The notes under the pieces: generated by a model
What the model saw: only the letters and a program-made list of their open reading frames with translations
Database searches by the model: none
Told to the model about the DNA's origin: nothing
Position numbers and translations under genes: made by a program
Source: Pleomorphomonas oryzae DSM 16300
GTDB taxonomy: Bacteria > Pseudomonadota > Alphaproteobacteria > Rhizobiales > Pleomorphomonadaceae
DNA: 64,000 bases
NCBI RefSeq assembly: GCF_000422965.1
Contig: NZ_AUHB01000014.1
Location: 62,001 to 126,000 of the forward strand
Direction: 5' to 3'
Shown here: one piece after another, positions 9,371-18,682 of the stretch
Layout of the letters: every line of letters starts with the position of its first letter
Numbering within the stretch: position 1 is the first letter of the stretch

Positions 9371-10504
9371 ATGAAGATTGCGGTGTTAAAAGAACCCGAT
9401 CCCGAAGAGGGGCGTGTCGCCATGACGCCCGATACGGCCAAACGCTTTATCGGTCTCGGTGCCACGGTACTGGTCGAGGCCGGGGCGGGATTGCGGTCGC
9501 TCATCCTGGACTTCGATTACTCGATGATCGGTGCGGTGTTGACTGAGACGGCTGCCGATGCGGCGCGTGACGCCGACATCGTGCTGACGGTGCGGCGCCC
9601 GTCGCAGGAGGTTCTGTCGCATCTCAAGAAGGGGGCGCTCGCCATTGCCATGATGGACCCTTACGGCGACAATGACGCCATCAAGGCCATGGCCGATACC
9701 GGGGTGACCGCTTTTGCCATGGAGTTCATGCCGCGCATCACCCGTGCGCAGGTGATGGACGTGCTGTCGAGCCAGGCCAACCTTGCCGGCTATCAGGCGG
9801 TGATCGACGCCGCTTCCGAGTATGGCCGCGCCTTTCCGATGATGATGACGGCGGCCGGCACGGTGCCGGCGGCGCGCGTGTTCGTGATGGGCGCCGGCGT
9901 TGCCGGTCTGCAGGCGATCGCCACCGCCCGCCGCCTCGGCGCCGTGGTGACGGCGACCGACGTGCGCCCCGCCGCCAAGGAACAGGTGGAAAGTCTTGGT
10001 GCCAAGTTCGTTGCCGTCGAGGACGAAGAGTTCAAGCAAGCCGAAACGGCGGCGGGCTATGCCAAGCCGATGTCGGCCGAATACCAAGCCAAGCAGGCGG
10101 CGCTGGTTGCCGAGCACATCAAGAAGCAGGACATCGTCATTACCACGGCGCTGATCCCCGGCCGGCCGGCGCCGCGCCTCGTCTCCGCCGACATGGTGAA
10201 ATCGATGAAGCCGGGTTCGGTGCTGGTCGACCTCGCCGTCGAGCGTGGTGGCAACGTCGAGGGTGCCCGACTCGGCGAGGTCGTGACGACACCGGAAGGT
10301 ATCCGCATTGTCGGCCACAAGAACGTGCCCGGCCGCATCGCCGCCACCGCCTCCCAGCTCTACGCCAAGAACCTCTACGCCTTCGTCGAAACGTTGATCG
10401 ACAAGAAGGAGAAGGTTCTCGCCGTCAACTGGGACGACGAACTCGTCAAGGCGACCGCGCTGACGCGCGAGGGCGCCGTCATCCATCCCGCTTTCCTGAA
10501 CTGA
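9371..10504 (+). CDS. pntAA: NAD(P) transhydrogenase alpha subunit, NAD(H)-binding part
   Basis: 377 residues matching domain I of proton-translocating transhydrogenase, with the alanine-dehydrogenase-like fold. The Rossmann motif GAGVAGLQAIATARRLGA is clear, as is the RQD-loop region near YGRAFPMMMTAAGT. It moves hydride between NADH and NADP+ together with PntB, coupled to proton entry, and so supplies NADPH. GGAGAAG sits six bases before the ATG. It is the first of three genes; the alpha subunit is split in two here, as in Rhodospirillum rubrum and many alphaproteobacteria. Confidence 0.96.
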   Translation: MKIAVLKEPDPEEGRVAMTPDTAKRFIGLGATVLVEAGAGLRSLILDFDYSMIGAVLTETAADAARDADIVLTVRRPSQEVLSHLKKGALAIAMMDPYGDNDAIKAMADTGVTAFAMEFMPRITRAQVMDVLSSQANLAGYQAVIDAASEYGRAFPMMMTAAGTVPAARVFVMGAGVAGLQAIATARRLGAVVTATDVRPAAKEQVESLGAKFVAVEDEEFKQAETAAGYAKPMSAEYQAKQAALVAEHIKKQDIVITTALIPGRPAPRLVSADMVKSMKPGSVLVDLAVERGGNVEGARLGEVVTTPEGIRIVGHKNVPGRIAATASQLYAKNLYAFVETLIDKKEKVLAVNWDDELVKATALTREGAVIHPAFLN

Positions 10505-10520
10505 CGCGGAGAACCATCCG

Positions 10521-11000
10521 ATGTCCTCTACGCTCACGGCCGACCAGGCCCTTGAACAGGCGCGGCTCGCTGCGCGCGTCGCCGCCGAGGCGGCCCGCGC
10601 CGCCGAAGCCGCTGCCAATGCCGCCGCCGACGCCGTTGCGTCCGGCCAGGCTGGTGCCGCCGCCGACGCGGCCGGCGCCGCCGCCCACGCCCTGTCGGGC
10701 GGGGTGATCGATCCCTTCGTGTTCCGTCTATCGATCTTCGTGCTGGCGATCTTCGTCGGCTACTTCGTGGTGTGGTCGGTGACGCCGGCTTTGCACACGC
10801 CGCTGATGGCGGTGACCAACGCCATCTCCTCGGTGATCATCGTCGGCGCCCTTCTGGCCGTCGGCGTCGAGCTCTTGGCGCCCGGCACCGGCGTGGCGCG
10901 CGGCTTCGGCTTCCTTGCCGTGGTTCTCGCCTCGGTGAACATCTTCGGTGGCTTCCTGGTCACCAGCCGCATGCTCGCCATGTACAAGAAAAAGCACTGA
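10521..11000 (+). CDS. pntAB: NAD(P) transhydrogenase alpha subunit, membrane part
   Basis: 159 residues. The first 55 are an unusual stretch of Ala with scattered acidic and basic residues, likely a helical extension. The rest carries three or four membrane helices (VFRLSIFVLAIFVGYFVVW onward) that form part of the proton channel (domain II). The gene lies 16 bases after pntAA and 10 bases before pntB, so the three are one operon. The Ala-rich N-terminus is longer than in the R. rubrum protein and its role is not known. Confidence 0.94.
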   Translation: MSSTLTADQALEQARLAARVAAEAARAAEAAANAAADAVASGQAGAAADAAGAAAHALSGGVIDPFVFRLSIFVLAIFVGYFVVWSVTPALHTPLMAVTNAISSVIIVGALLAVGVELLAPGTGVARGFGFLAVVLASVNIFGGFLVTSRMLAMYKKKH

Positions 11001-11010
11001 GGACACGGAC

Positions 11011-12405
11011 ATGACAGCCAATCTTTCCGCCGTCCTCTATCTCATCTCGGGCGCCTTGTTCATCCTGGCGCTCCGGGGGCTCTCCAGCCCGGTGACGGCC
11101 CGGCGCGGCAACCTCCTGGGCATGCTCGGCATGGCGATCGCCATCGTCACGACGCTCGCCTCGATCAAGCCGTCGTTCGGGGCCTATGCGCTGATCGTCG
11201 TCGGTCTCGCCATCGGTGGTGGCGTCGGCGCCTATATCGCCCGCAAGATCCCGATGACAGCCATGCCGCAGCTGGTCGCCGCCTTCCACTCGCTGGTCGG
11301 TCTCGCCGCCGTGCTGGTGGCAGCGGCTGCGCTCTACGCGCCGGAAGCCTTCGGCATCGGCGTGCCCGGCGCAATCCACGGGCAGGCCCTGGTCGAGATG
11401 AGCCTCGGTGTCGCCATCGGCGCCATCACCTTCACCGGCTCGGTGATCGCCTTCCTGAAACTTGACGGCAGGATGAGCGGCAAGCCGATCATCCTGCCGT
11501 TCCGCCACTTCGTGAACGCCGGCCTGGCGGTGCTGCTGGTGGTGTTGATCGTGCTCCTGGTCAACACGGAAAGCCACTTCGTGTTCTGGCTGATCGTGCT
11601 GGTGTCGCTGGCTTTCGGCGGCCTGATCATCGTACCGATCGGCGGCGCCGACATGCCGGTCGTCGTCTCGATGCTGAACAGCTACTCTGGCTGGGCGGCG
11701 GCCGGTATCGGCTTCACGCTGGGCAACACGGCACTGATCATCACCGGCGCGCTGGTCGGCTCGTCGGGCGCCATCCTCAGCTACATCATGTGCAAGGGCA
11801 TGAACCGCTCGTTCATCTCCGTCATTCTCGGTGGCTTCGGTGGCGAGACGGCGGCGGCCGGTGGCGCGGTGGAACAGCGACCGGTCAAGCAGGGCTCGGC
11901 CGAGGATGCCGCCTTCATCATGAAGAGCGCCTCCAAGGTGATCATCGTCCCCGGCTACGGCATGGCGGTCGCCCAGGCGCAGCACGCGCTGCGCGAAATG
12001 GCCGACAAGCTGAAGGCGGAAGGCGTCGAGGTGAAATATGCCATTCACCCGGTGGCCGGTCGCATGCCCGGCCATATGAACGTGCTGCTCGCCGAGGCGT
12101 CGGTGCCCTATGACGAGGTGTTCGAACTCGAGGACATCAACTCGGAGTTCGCCACCGCCGACGTCGCTTTCGTCATTGGCGCCAACGACGTCACCAACCC
12201 CGCCGCCAAGACCGACAAGTCGTCGCCGATCTACGGCATGCCGATCCTCGACGTCGAGAAGGCCGGCACGGTGCTGTTCGTCAAGCGCGGCATGGGCTCG
12301 GGCTATGCCGGCGTCGAGAATGAGCTGTTCTTCCGCGACAACACGATGATGCTGTTCGCCGACGCCAAGAAGATGGTGGAGACGATCGTCAAGAACCTCG
12401 AATGA
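11011..12405 (+). CDS. pntB: NAD(P) transhydrogenase beta subunit
   Basis: 464 residues. The N-terminal half has about nine membrane helices (domain II), and the C-terminal half is the NADP(H)-binding domain III with the conserved GYGMAVAQAQHALREM and GANDVTNPAA segments. Together with PntAA and PntAB it makes the proton-pumping enzyme. ATG 11011 is chosen over an in-frame start at 10948 that would overlap pntAB. The operon ends at a hairpin 22 bases past the stop. Confidence 0.97.
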   Translation: MTANLSAVLYLISGALFILALRGLSSPVTARRGNLLGMLGMAIAIVTTLASIKPSFGAYALIVVGLAIGGGVGAYIARKIPMTAMPQLVAAFHSLVGLAAVLVAAAALYAPEAFGIGVPGAIHGQALVEMSLGVAIGAITFTGSVIAFLKLDGRMSGKPIILPFRHFVNAGLAVLLVVLIVLLVNTESHFVFWLIVLVSLAFGGLIIVPIGGADMPVVVSMLNSYSGWAAAGIGFTLGNTALIITGALVGSSGAILSYIMCKGMNRSFISVILGGFGGETAAAGGAVEQRPVKQGSAEDAAFIMKSASKVIIVPGYGMAVAQAQHALREMADKLKAEGVEVKYAIHPVAGRMPGHMNVLLAEASVPYDEVFELEDINSEFATADVAFVIGANDVTNPAAKTDKSSPIYGMPILDVEKAGTVLFVKRGMGSGYAGVENELFFRDNTMMLFADAKKMVETIVKNLE

Positions 12406-12427
12406 GGGTTGCGACGAGGTGAAAGAG

Positions 12428-12463
12428 AAAAGGGGCCGTCGCGGGTTACGCGGCGGCCCCTTT
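12428..12463. terminator. Terminator between pntB and the first MATE gene
   Basis: GGGGCCGTCGC pairs with GCGGCGGCCCC, flanked by AAAA and TTT. It separates convergent genes. Its left arm is the same as that of the hairpin at 60450. Confidence 0.85.
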
Positions 12464-12480
12464 GCCGTTCAGACCACCGA

Positions 12481-13884
12481 TCAGGCCAGTTCGACCTGGC
12501 CGATCCTGCCGTGGAAGATGCCCCAGGCGAGATGATGGCGGCGGGCGTTCCAAAGGAGCAGGGTGGCGACTATGCCGAGCATCACTACGTCGCCGACCGG
12601 ATAGGCGATCCAGATGCCGAACTCGCCGGCCGCCATCGGCAACAGGGCAAGGAGCGGCAGGCCGATGACGTAGGTGCGAACGAGGTTGAGGATGGCCGCA
12701 CTGCCGGCCATGCCGAGCGCCTGATAGTAGCCGCCGAGGATCATCAGCGGTGCCGACAGCACATAGGTGACGTTGGTCACCGGCATGATGCGCGCCACCT
12801 CGCCGATCACCTGAAGATCGGCAACGAACAGCGAGCCGACCGGCCGAGCGAGAAACATGAACATCGCTTCGAAGAGAACCGCGTAGACCACGGCGATGCC
12901 GAAGGCGACCTTCAGCGTCGTCCTGACACGATCGTGCAGGCCGGCGCCGAAGTTATTGCCGGCGATCGACTGGCAGGCCATGGTGACGCCGAGCAGCGGC
13001 AAGAAGGCAAAGGTCATGATGCGGTTGATGACGCCGTAGGCGGCAACGGTGGTGGCTGGGGCGGTGGTCGACCAGATCTGGATATCGGTGATCACCATGG
13101 CGCTCGACAGGCTGATGCCTAGGAGACCCAGCGACGGCGGTGCGCCGAGGGCGAGCATCTCCTTCCAGTTGGCAATCAGCGAGCCGGTGCCGCGTGCATA
13201 GAGCGGCAGCCGCGTCCGGCCGGAGAGACGCAGGTAGAATACGGCGGCGATCGCCACCACCTGGGCCAGCACGGTGCCGGTGGCCGAACCGGCGACGCCG
13301 AGGCCGAATGGGCCGATCAGGATGTAGTTGAAGACGATATTGAGCAGCGTCACCGATATGGCGACCAACGCCATCATGCCGACCTTGCCCTCCGAGCGCA
13401 GCGCGTCGCCCTGGATCGACAGGAAGAAGCTGAAGGGCGAGAACACCACCATGATGGTGGTGAAGACGAGGCCCATATGAGCGATTTCCGGATCGCCATC
13501 CGACAGCGCCTGTGTCATCGGCCCGCCGACGAACAGCAGTACGAGAATCAGAACGCTGCAGACGATGAGGGCCAGGAGGTTGGCGGCGTTGACGCTGCCT
13601 TCGGCGGCGCGGATGTCGCCGGCGCCGATCTCCCGGGCGACGATGGACGCCATGCCGGAGGACACCATGCTCTGCAAGGCGACGATCAGCATCATCACCG
13701 GGAACATCAGCGTCACGGCGGTGAGTGCCTTCGGTCCGGCAATCCGGCCGAGCAGCAGCGCGTCGACCACCGTATAGAGCCCGCTCACCGTCATGAACAG
13801 CACGATGGGTGCGGCGGTACGCACGAACACTCGCGTCAGCGAGCCGTGAAGATAAGGATTATGCGCTTGTTCTTGTTCAGACAT
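12481..13884 (-). CDS. MATE family efflux transporter, copy 1
   Basis: 467 residues with about 12 hydrophobic helices in two similar halves and the MATE-type start NPYLHGSLTRVFVRTAAPIV. MATE proteins export cationic drugs or metabolites by sodium or proton antiport; the substrate cannot be read here. GAGAGGCGAGG lies just before ATG 13884. It is a close paralogue of the next gene: the N-termini (NPYLHGSL.RVF.RTAAPIVLFMTV) and C-termini match residue for residue over long stretches, pointing to a tandem duplication. Confidence 0.9.
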   Translation of the reverse strand: MSEQEQAHNPYLHGSLTRVFVRTAAPIVLFMTVSGLYTVVDALLLGRIAGPKALTAVTLMFPVMMLIVALQSMVSSGMASIVAREIGAGDIRAAEGSVNAANLLALIVCSVLILVLLFVGGPMTQALSDGDPEIAHMGLVFTTIMVVFSPFSFFLSIQGDALRSEGKVGMMALVAISVTLLNIVFNYILIGPFGLGVAGSATGTVLAQVVAIAAVFYLRLSGRTRLPLYARGTGSLIANWKEMLALGAPPSLGLLGISLSSAMVITDIQIWSTTAPATTVAAYGVINRIMTFAFLPLLGVTMACQSIAGNNFGAGLHDRVRTTLKVAFGIAVVYAVLFEAMFMFLARPVGSLFVADLQVIGEVARIMPVTNVTYVLSAPLMILGGYYQALGMAGSAAILNLVRTYVIGLPLLALLPMAAGEFGIWIAYPVGDVVMLGIVATLLLWNARRHHLAWGIFHGRIGQVELA

Positions 13885-14176
13885 GACCTCGCCTCTCAGC
13901 GCACTCCGGAGCGGAGCCCAGAAGGGAATTGGGCTGTTGCTCTACCGCTTTGTGGTAGGCGTCCGCTTGATCGGGCTTGCCAGAAGCCGGCCAGCGGAGG
14001 CTTGGAAACGAGACGAGGGGCCCGCATTGCCGCACATCGGAGTGCGAAAATGGATGAGACAAGGAAACTGGCTTCACCAATGCTCGGAGAGCATGCGGGC
14101 GGCCGGCGCCAGGGACCGGGCGGGTGATTATGCCCTCGCGGCATGGTTGTCAATGCGCCCGGCAAGGCCGTTCGGC

Positions 14177-15577
14177 CTATCGGATCTGTTCGGGCCGGTC
14201 GGCTTGGCCGTGGAAGATGCCCCAGGCGAGGTGATGGCGGCGGACATTCCAGGCGAGTAGGCCGGCCACCACGGCGAGCATGACGACATCGCCGATGGGG
14301 TAGGCGATCCAGATGCCGATCTCGCCGGCCGCCATCGGCAGCAGGGCGAGCAGCGGCAGGCCGATGAGATAGGTGCGAGCGAGATTGAGGATCGCCGCGC
14401 TGCCGGCCATGCCGAGCGCCTGGTAATAGCCGGCCAGGATCAACAACGGCGCAGACAGCACATAGGTCAGCGAAATCAGCGGCATGACGCGGGTGATCTC
14501 GGCCACCACCAGGGGCGCGTTGACGAACAGGGCGCCAAGCGGCCGGGCCAGGAAGATGAAGACGCCCTCGAAGATCGCCGCGTAGATCACGGCGGCGCCG
14601 AAAGCAATCTTCAGAGTCGTCCGCACCCGTTGCCGGAGGCCGGCACCGAAGTTATTGCCGACGATCGACTGGCCGGCCATGGTGACACCCAGGAGCGGCA
14701 GGAAGGCGAAGGTCATCAGGCGGGTGATGACACCGTAAGCGGCGACGGTGGCTGCCGGATCGACAGTCGACCACACCTGGATGTTGGCGATGATCACGGC
14801 GCTCGACAGGCTGAAGCCGAGCAGGCCGAGCGACGCCGGCGCGCCGAGCACGACGATGTTCTTCCAGTTGGCGAGGATCGCCCCGCTGCCGCGGGCATAG
14901 AGCGACAGTCGCGCGCGGCCGGAGAGACGGAAGACGGCGATAGCGGCGATGGCCGCCGCTTGCGCCAGCGCCGTGCCGATGGCCGAACCGGCAACGCCGA
15001 GGCCGAACCATCCGATCAACAGCGAACTCAGGGCGATATTGAGGGCCGTCATCGCCACCGAGATCGCCGCCGTGGCGCCAACCCTGCCTTCCGAGCGCAG
15101 GGCGTTGCCCTGGATCGACAGCAGGAAGCTCAGCGGCGAACAGACCACCAGGATCGAGACGAAGGTGAGGCCCATGCGGGCCAGTTCGGCATCGCCGTTG
15201 GACAGGGCCTTGGCCAGCGGTCCGCCGGCAACGGCGAGGGCGGCGATCAGCAGGCCGGCCACCGTGAGGGCGAGGAGGTTGGCGGCGGTGACGGTGCCCT
15301 CGGCCGCCCGGATATCGCCGGCGCCGATCCGGCGGGCGACCAGCGACGCCATGCCGGAGGAGACCATGGTCTGCAGCGCCACGATCAGCGTCGTCACCGG
15401 GAACATCAGCGTCACGGCGGTCAGTGCTTTCGGGCCGGCGAGGCGGCCGAGCAGCAGCGCGTCGACCACGGCATAAAGGCCGTTGACCGTCATGAACAGC
15501 ACGATCGGCGCGGCGGTGCGGGCGAACACCCGGCTGAGCGAGCCGTGAAGATAAGGGTTCTGGTCCCGCCCGGTCAT
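14177..15577 (-). CDS. MATE family efflux transporter, copy 2
   Basis: 466 residues, 12 predicted helices, same family and near-same length as the neighbouring copy at 12481. GAGGG precedes ATG 15577. The 292-bp spacer to copy 1 holds no supported gene. Both copies read the same way, so they may be co-expressed from a promoter upstream of this one, though the spacer is long enough for a second promoter. The MntR gene follows upstream, but no MntR box is seen in front of the MATE genes. Confidence 0.9.
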   Translation of the reverse strand: MTGRDQNPYLHGSLSRVFARTAAPIVLFMTVNGLYAVVDALLLGRLAGPKALTAVTLMFPVTTLIVALQTMVSSGMASLVARRIGAGDIRAAEGTVTAANLLALTVAGLLIAALAVAGGPLAKALSNGDAELARMGLTFVSILVVCSPLSFLLSIQGNALRSEGRVGATAAISVAMTALNIALSSLLIGWFGLGVAGSAIGTALAQAAAIAAIAVFRLSGRARLSLYARGSGAILANWKNIVVLGAPASLGLLGFSLSSAVIIANIQVWSTVDPAATVAAYGVITRLMTFAFLPLLGVTMAGQSIVGNNFGAGLRQRVRTTLKIAFGAAVIYAAIFEGVFIFLARPLGALFVNAPLVVAEITRVMPLISLTYVLSAPLLILAGYYQALGMAGSAAILNLARTYLIGLPLLALLPMAAGEIGIWIAYPIGDVVMLAVVAGLLAWNVRRHHLAWGIFHGQADRPEQIR

Positions 15578-15651
15578 GAGCGTGCCCTCAATGGTGTGAT
15601 GCTGCGACCGATGGGTCGCTCAAGATGACGATCTGAACTGTGGCAGGCGGC

Positions 15652-16107
15652 CTATTGCCGGCCGTCCAGATAGACTTCGAAAGCCTTGAGCGTCGTCTCG
15701 GAGACGTAGTGCTCGATGCCCTCGGCGTCCATTTCGGCGGCTTCCGGCGGCACGCCGACGGCGATCAGCAACCGGACCACCAGGCGGTGGCGGGCCTTCA
15801 CCTCGCGGGCCATGGCGGCGCCGGCCTCGGTGAGAAACACGCCGCGATAGGGCCGGGATATGACGAGGCCCTCGCGCTTCAGGCGCAGCACAGCCTTGTT
15901 GGCGGTGGGGTGGGTGACGCCGAGCCGGCGGGCAATGTCGGTGATGCGCGCCTCGCCGAACTCCTCGGTCAGGTCGGCGATCAGCTCGGTATAGTCCTCG
16001 AAGAGGGCGGTCGAGCGGATGGCGCGGGCGTTGGTGAAGCGGTCGGCGTCGGTCGCTTCCGGTGGGATGCCGTCGTCAGGCTCGGGCGGCAGATCATCGC
16101 TCGACAT
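15652..16107 (-). CDS. mntR: Manganese-responsive repressor MntR (DtxR family)
   Basis: 151 residues. A winged helix covers about residues 38-100 (ARITDIARRLGVTHPTANKAVLRL). The dimerisation and metal-binding region follows with the DAEGIEHYVSE segment, whose His and acidic residues are metal ligands in MntR. There is no FeoA/SH3 domain, as is usual for the E. coli-type protein (155 residues). When loaded with Mn(II) it should repress mntH, which is divergent from it. Its own promoter carries a TAGC-type palindrome, so it is probably autoregulated. AGGGA lies seven bases before ATG 16107. Confidence 0.93.
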   Translation of the reverse strand: MSSDDLPPEPDDGIPPEATDADRFTNARAIRSTALFEDYTELIADLTEEFGEARITDIARRLGVTHPTANKAVLRLKREGLVISRPYRGVFLTEAGAAMAREVKARHRLVVRLLIAVGVPPEAAEMDAEGIEHYVSETTLKAFEVYLDGRQ

Positions 16108-16175
16108 GGTCTTGTCCCTCGCGGCCTGTGCGCGGCACCGGCTCGCTCCGCCGTACCGTATTGATGAGGCGGAAC

Positions 16176-16203
16176 ATTATGCAGCCTCGGCTAAGATTTG
16201 CAA
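16176..16203 (-). promoter_or_regulatory. mntR promoter with internal MntR-like palindrome
   Basis: On the minus strand, -35 TTGCAA (16203-16198) and -10 CATAAT (16181-16176) are 16 bases apart. The spacer contains TTAGCCGAGGCTGC, whose TAGCC/GGCT core resembles the box in front of mntH. Autoregulation is inferred from this match. Confidence 0.5.
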
Positions 16204-16334
16204 CCGTCACACAAGTCTCATCCCTAGGGAACCGATCCGGGGCTCACGAACTTTACTCAGGGAGCCAAGCGTCATCCCTCAGCCGGAACCGGATACGGTC
16301 GCGCAGATTTTATTGCAAGTCACTCGCAACTGGC

Positions 16335-16363
16335 TTGACGGAAATGTAGCCTGTGCTATATTT
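16335..16363 (+). promoter_or_regulatory. mntH promoter overlapped by an MntR box
   Basis: -35 TTGACG (16335) and -10 TATATT (16357) are separated by 16 bases. A 22-bp near-palindrome at 16342-16363 has outer arms AAAT and ATTT and inner arms TAGC and GCTA, and covers the spacer and the -10. The inner arms match the E. coli mntH operator (ACATAGC..GCTATGT). Bound MntR would block polymerase. Confidence 0.8.
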
Positions 16364-16393
16364 CCAAGCATAGGAAACCTCCTGGTGGTCCAA

Positions 16394-17719
16394 ATGTCCG
16401 TAGTCTCCCAGTCCGCTCTCAGCGTTACCCCCTCCGGAATGACCGGGCGCACGTCGCTCGCCATCTCCGAAGCGCTGGCCGGTCGGCTCAAGGGACCACG
16501 GGCGATGCTGGCCTTCGTCGGCCCGGCGGTGATCGCGTCGATCGCCTACATGGACCCCGGCAACTACGCCACCAACATCGGCGCCGGCGCCGGCTACGGC
16601 TACGCGCTGATCTGGGTGGTGGTGATGGCCAACTTGGTGGCCATGCTATTTCAGGCGCTGTCGGCCAAGCTCGGCATCGTCACCGGCCGCAACCTCGCCG
16701 AAATGAGCCGCGATCACTTCCCCTTCCCGGTGGTGATCGGCATGTGGGTGATTTCCGAAATCGCCGCCATGGCCACCGATCTCGCCGAGTTCCTGGGCGG
16801 GGCGATCGGCCTGTCGCTCTTGTTCGGCACCTCGCTGATGACCGGCATGGTCATCACCGCGCTGATCACCTATGGGCTGCTGATGTTTGACCGTGGCGGC
16901 TATCGCCCGATGGAACTGATCATCGGCAGCCTCGTCGGCGTCATCGGTGTCAGCTACCTGATCGAGATGCTGATCGCTCCGGTCGACTGGGCGGCAGCCG
17001 CCGCCGGCGCCGTCACCCCGGTTCTGCCGGATGCCGGCGCGTTGACGCTGGCCGTCGGCATCATCGGCGCCACCGTCATGCCGCACGCCGTCTATCTTCA
17101 TTCCGGCCTTACCCAGAACCGGGCACGGGTGCGCAATGAGGGTGAACGCCGCAAGGTTCTGAAGTTCTCCAACATCGAAGTGGTGGTGGCGCTGGCCGTC
17201 GCCGGTCTCGTCAACATCGCCATGGTGATGATGGCCGCCTCGGCCTTCCATGCCGGCCATAGCGACGTCGCCGAGATCGAAACCGCCTATCACACCCTGA
17301 CCCCGCTGCTGGGGGCTGCCGCCGCCGGTGTGTTCCTGGTGTCGCTGATCGCCTCCGGCATCTCCTCGTCGGTGGTGGGCACCATGGCCGGCCAGATGAT
17401 CATGCAGGGCTTCGTCCGCATGGAGATCCCGGTGTTCGTCCGCCGCCTCGTCACCATGATCCCGGCCTTCGCCGTGGTCGCCGCCGGCGTCAATGCCACC
17501 GATGCCCTGGTCATCAGCCAGGTGGTGCTGTCGCTGGCGCTGCCGGTGCCGATGATCGCCCTGGTGCTCCTGACCCGCCGGACCGACATCATGGGTGCCT
17601 ATGCCAACAGCCGCCTGACCGACGCCCTGGCCATTGGCGCCACCGTTCTGGTGCTGTCGCTCAACGCGGTGCTGGTGGCGGGCTCGGTGGGGGCGGCAAT
17701 CCCCGGTTTCACCGGCTGA
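16394..17719 (+). CDS. mntH: Manganese/divalent metal transporter of the Nramp family
   Basis: 441 residues with about 11 membrane helices. The Nramp signature DPGN lies in the first helix (SIAYMDPGNYATNI) and the MPH motif in helix 6 (VMPHAVYLHS); both form the metal site. It imports Mn(II) with protons through the inner membrane. The start at 16394 gives a 25-base leader after the predicted promoter but has only a weak ribosome-binding site. ATG 16439, preceded by GGA, is an alternative that leaves all helices intact. Control by MntR is indicated by the operator inside its promoter. No terminator is seen after it; the 273-bp gap to the next gene holds nothing I can support. Confidence 0.95.
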   Translation: MSVVSQSALSVTPSGMTGRTSLAISEALAGRLKGPRAMLAFVGPAVIASIAYMDPGNYATNIGAGAGYGYALIWVVVMANLVAMLFQALSAKLGIVTGRNLAEMSRDHFPFPVVIGMWVISEIAAMATDLAEFLGGAIGLSLLFGTSLMTGMVITALITYGLLMFDRGGYRPMELIIGSLVGVIGVSYLIEMLIAPVDWAAAAAGAVTPVLPDAGALTLAVGIIGATVMPHAVYLHSGLTQNRARVRNEGERRKVLKFSNIEVVVALAVAGLVNIAMVMMAASAFHAGHSDVAEIETAYHTLTPLLGAAAAGVFLVSLIASGISSSVVGTMAGQMIMQGFVRMEIPVFVRRLVTMIPAFAVVAAGVNATDALVISQVVLSLALPVPMIALVLLTRRTDIMGAYANSRLTDALAIGATVLVLSLNAVLVAGSVGAAIPGFTG

Positions 17720-17992
17720 CGGGCGCAACTTTCAGTCTGCGGAGCGTGGTGGATTCGGTATCCGCCGCGTTCCATTTATTGTTGGTCGCGCCGGACGAAC
17801 TTCTATTCGACCTCCGGAAACGACATAAAAACACCTATTCACGACTCTTTCGGCTAGCTCCGCGAATCGTGATGGGAGACTTCTTAACCTGTGAACGCAC
17901 AATAAGCACATTGGGGTCATCAAGAAGAGTGGCGATCCCTGCCATTCCTGTCGTATAAGTCTTGCGACAAGCCCTGCGAGTTCCGCGTTCCG

Positions 17993-18604
17993 ATGTCCAT
18001 GTCGACCCGCCTCATACCGAACCAAATGGTTCCCCAGCTACGGGTGAAGACCGTTGGTGGTCCGTGCTGGCGGCTGTGCGACCAGAAGCCGAAGCACTTC
18101 ACGCTGGTGCTGTTCTATCGTGGCCTGCATTGCGGCTTCTGCAAGGCGCAGCTTCAGGCCTATGAAGCGCGCTACGAGGAGTTTCGCAAGCTCGGCGTCC
18201 GTGTGCTCGCCGTTTCCGCCGACGATCAACTGCGGGCCGAGCAGACGGTGCGCGACTGGCATCTTGACGAGTTGACGGTCTGCTGGGGCCTGACGGTCGA
18301 TCAGGCGCAGGCCTGGGGCCTTTATCTCAGCGAGGGCCGCGGCAAGGTCTTTGACGGCGTCAAGGAACCAAGCTGGTTCGTCGAACCGGGCATGTTCTTC
18401 ATCAAGCCCGACGGTCATCTCTATGCCGGCTTCGTCCAGACGGTACCGGTGGCTCAGCCCCGCATTGATGACGTGCTCGCCGGTATCCGCTTCGCCATAG
18501 AGACGGCTGCCGAGCCGCCGGGTGGCGCCGATGAGGAAGCCTGCCGCGGCGAAGACTGCGGTTGCAAGGAGCCCGTCAAGCTCCACGCCGTCGGCGAGTG
18601 CTAA
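17993..18604 (+). CDS. Peroxiredoxin-like (AhpC/TSA, thioredoxin-fold) protein with Cys-rich tail
   Basis: 203 residues. The thioredoxin fold is visible from residue 15 to about 175, with the redox site YRGLHCGFCKAQL: a CxxC in the place where peroxiredoxins carry their peroxidatic Cys. This motif marks the peroxiredoxin-like family-protein subgroup, whose substrate is not established. The last 25 residues contain five cysteines (CRGEDCGCKEP and a final GEC), which could bind metal or join in thiol exchange. The start is ATG 17993, with a second in-frame ATG two codons later; neither has a strong ribosome-binding site. It is a single gene followed by a strong terminator. Confidence 0.75.
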   Translation: MSMSTRLIPNQMVPQLRVKTVGGPCWRLCDQKPKHFTLVLFYRGLHCGFCKAQLQAYEARYEEFRKLGVRVLAVSADDQLRAEQTVRDWHLDELTVCWGLTVDQAQAWGLYLSEGRGKVFDGVKEPSWFVEPGMFFIKPDGHLYAGFVQTVPVAQPRIDDVLAGIRFAIETAAEPPGGADEEACRGEDCGCKEPVKLHAVGEC

Positions 18605-18637
18605 GCCCGCCTCTTTCACTTTCATTCTTTGACGCAT

Positions 18638-18673
18638 CCGCCCGGAGGGTCACCTTCCGGGCGGTTTGTTTTT
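18638..18673 (+). terminator. Rho-independent terminator of the peroxiredoxin-like gene
   Basis: CCGCCCGGA pairs with TCCGGGCGG, followed by TTTGTTTTTT. Confidence 0.9.
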
Positions 18674-18682
18674 TGCGGTCGA

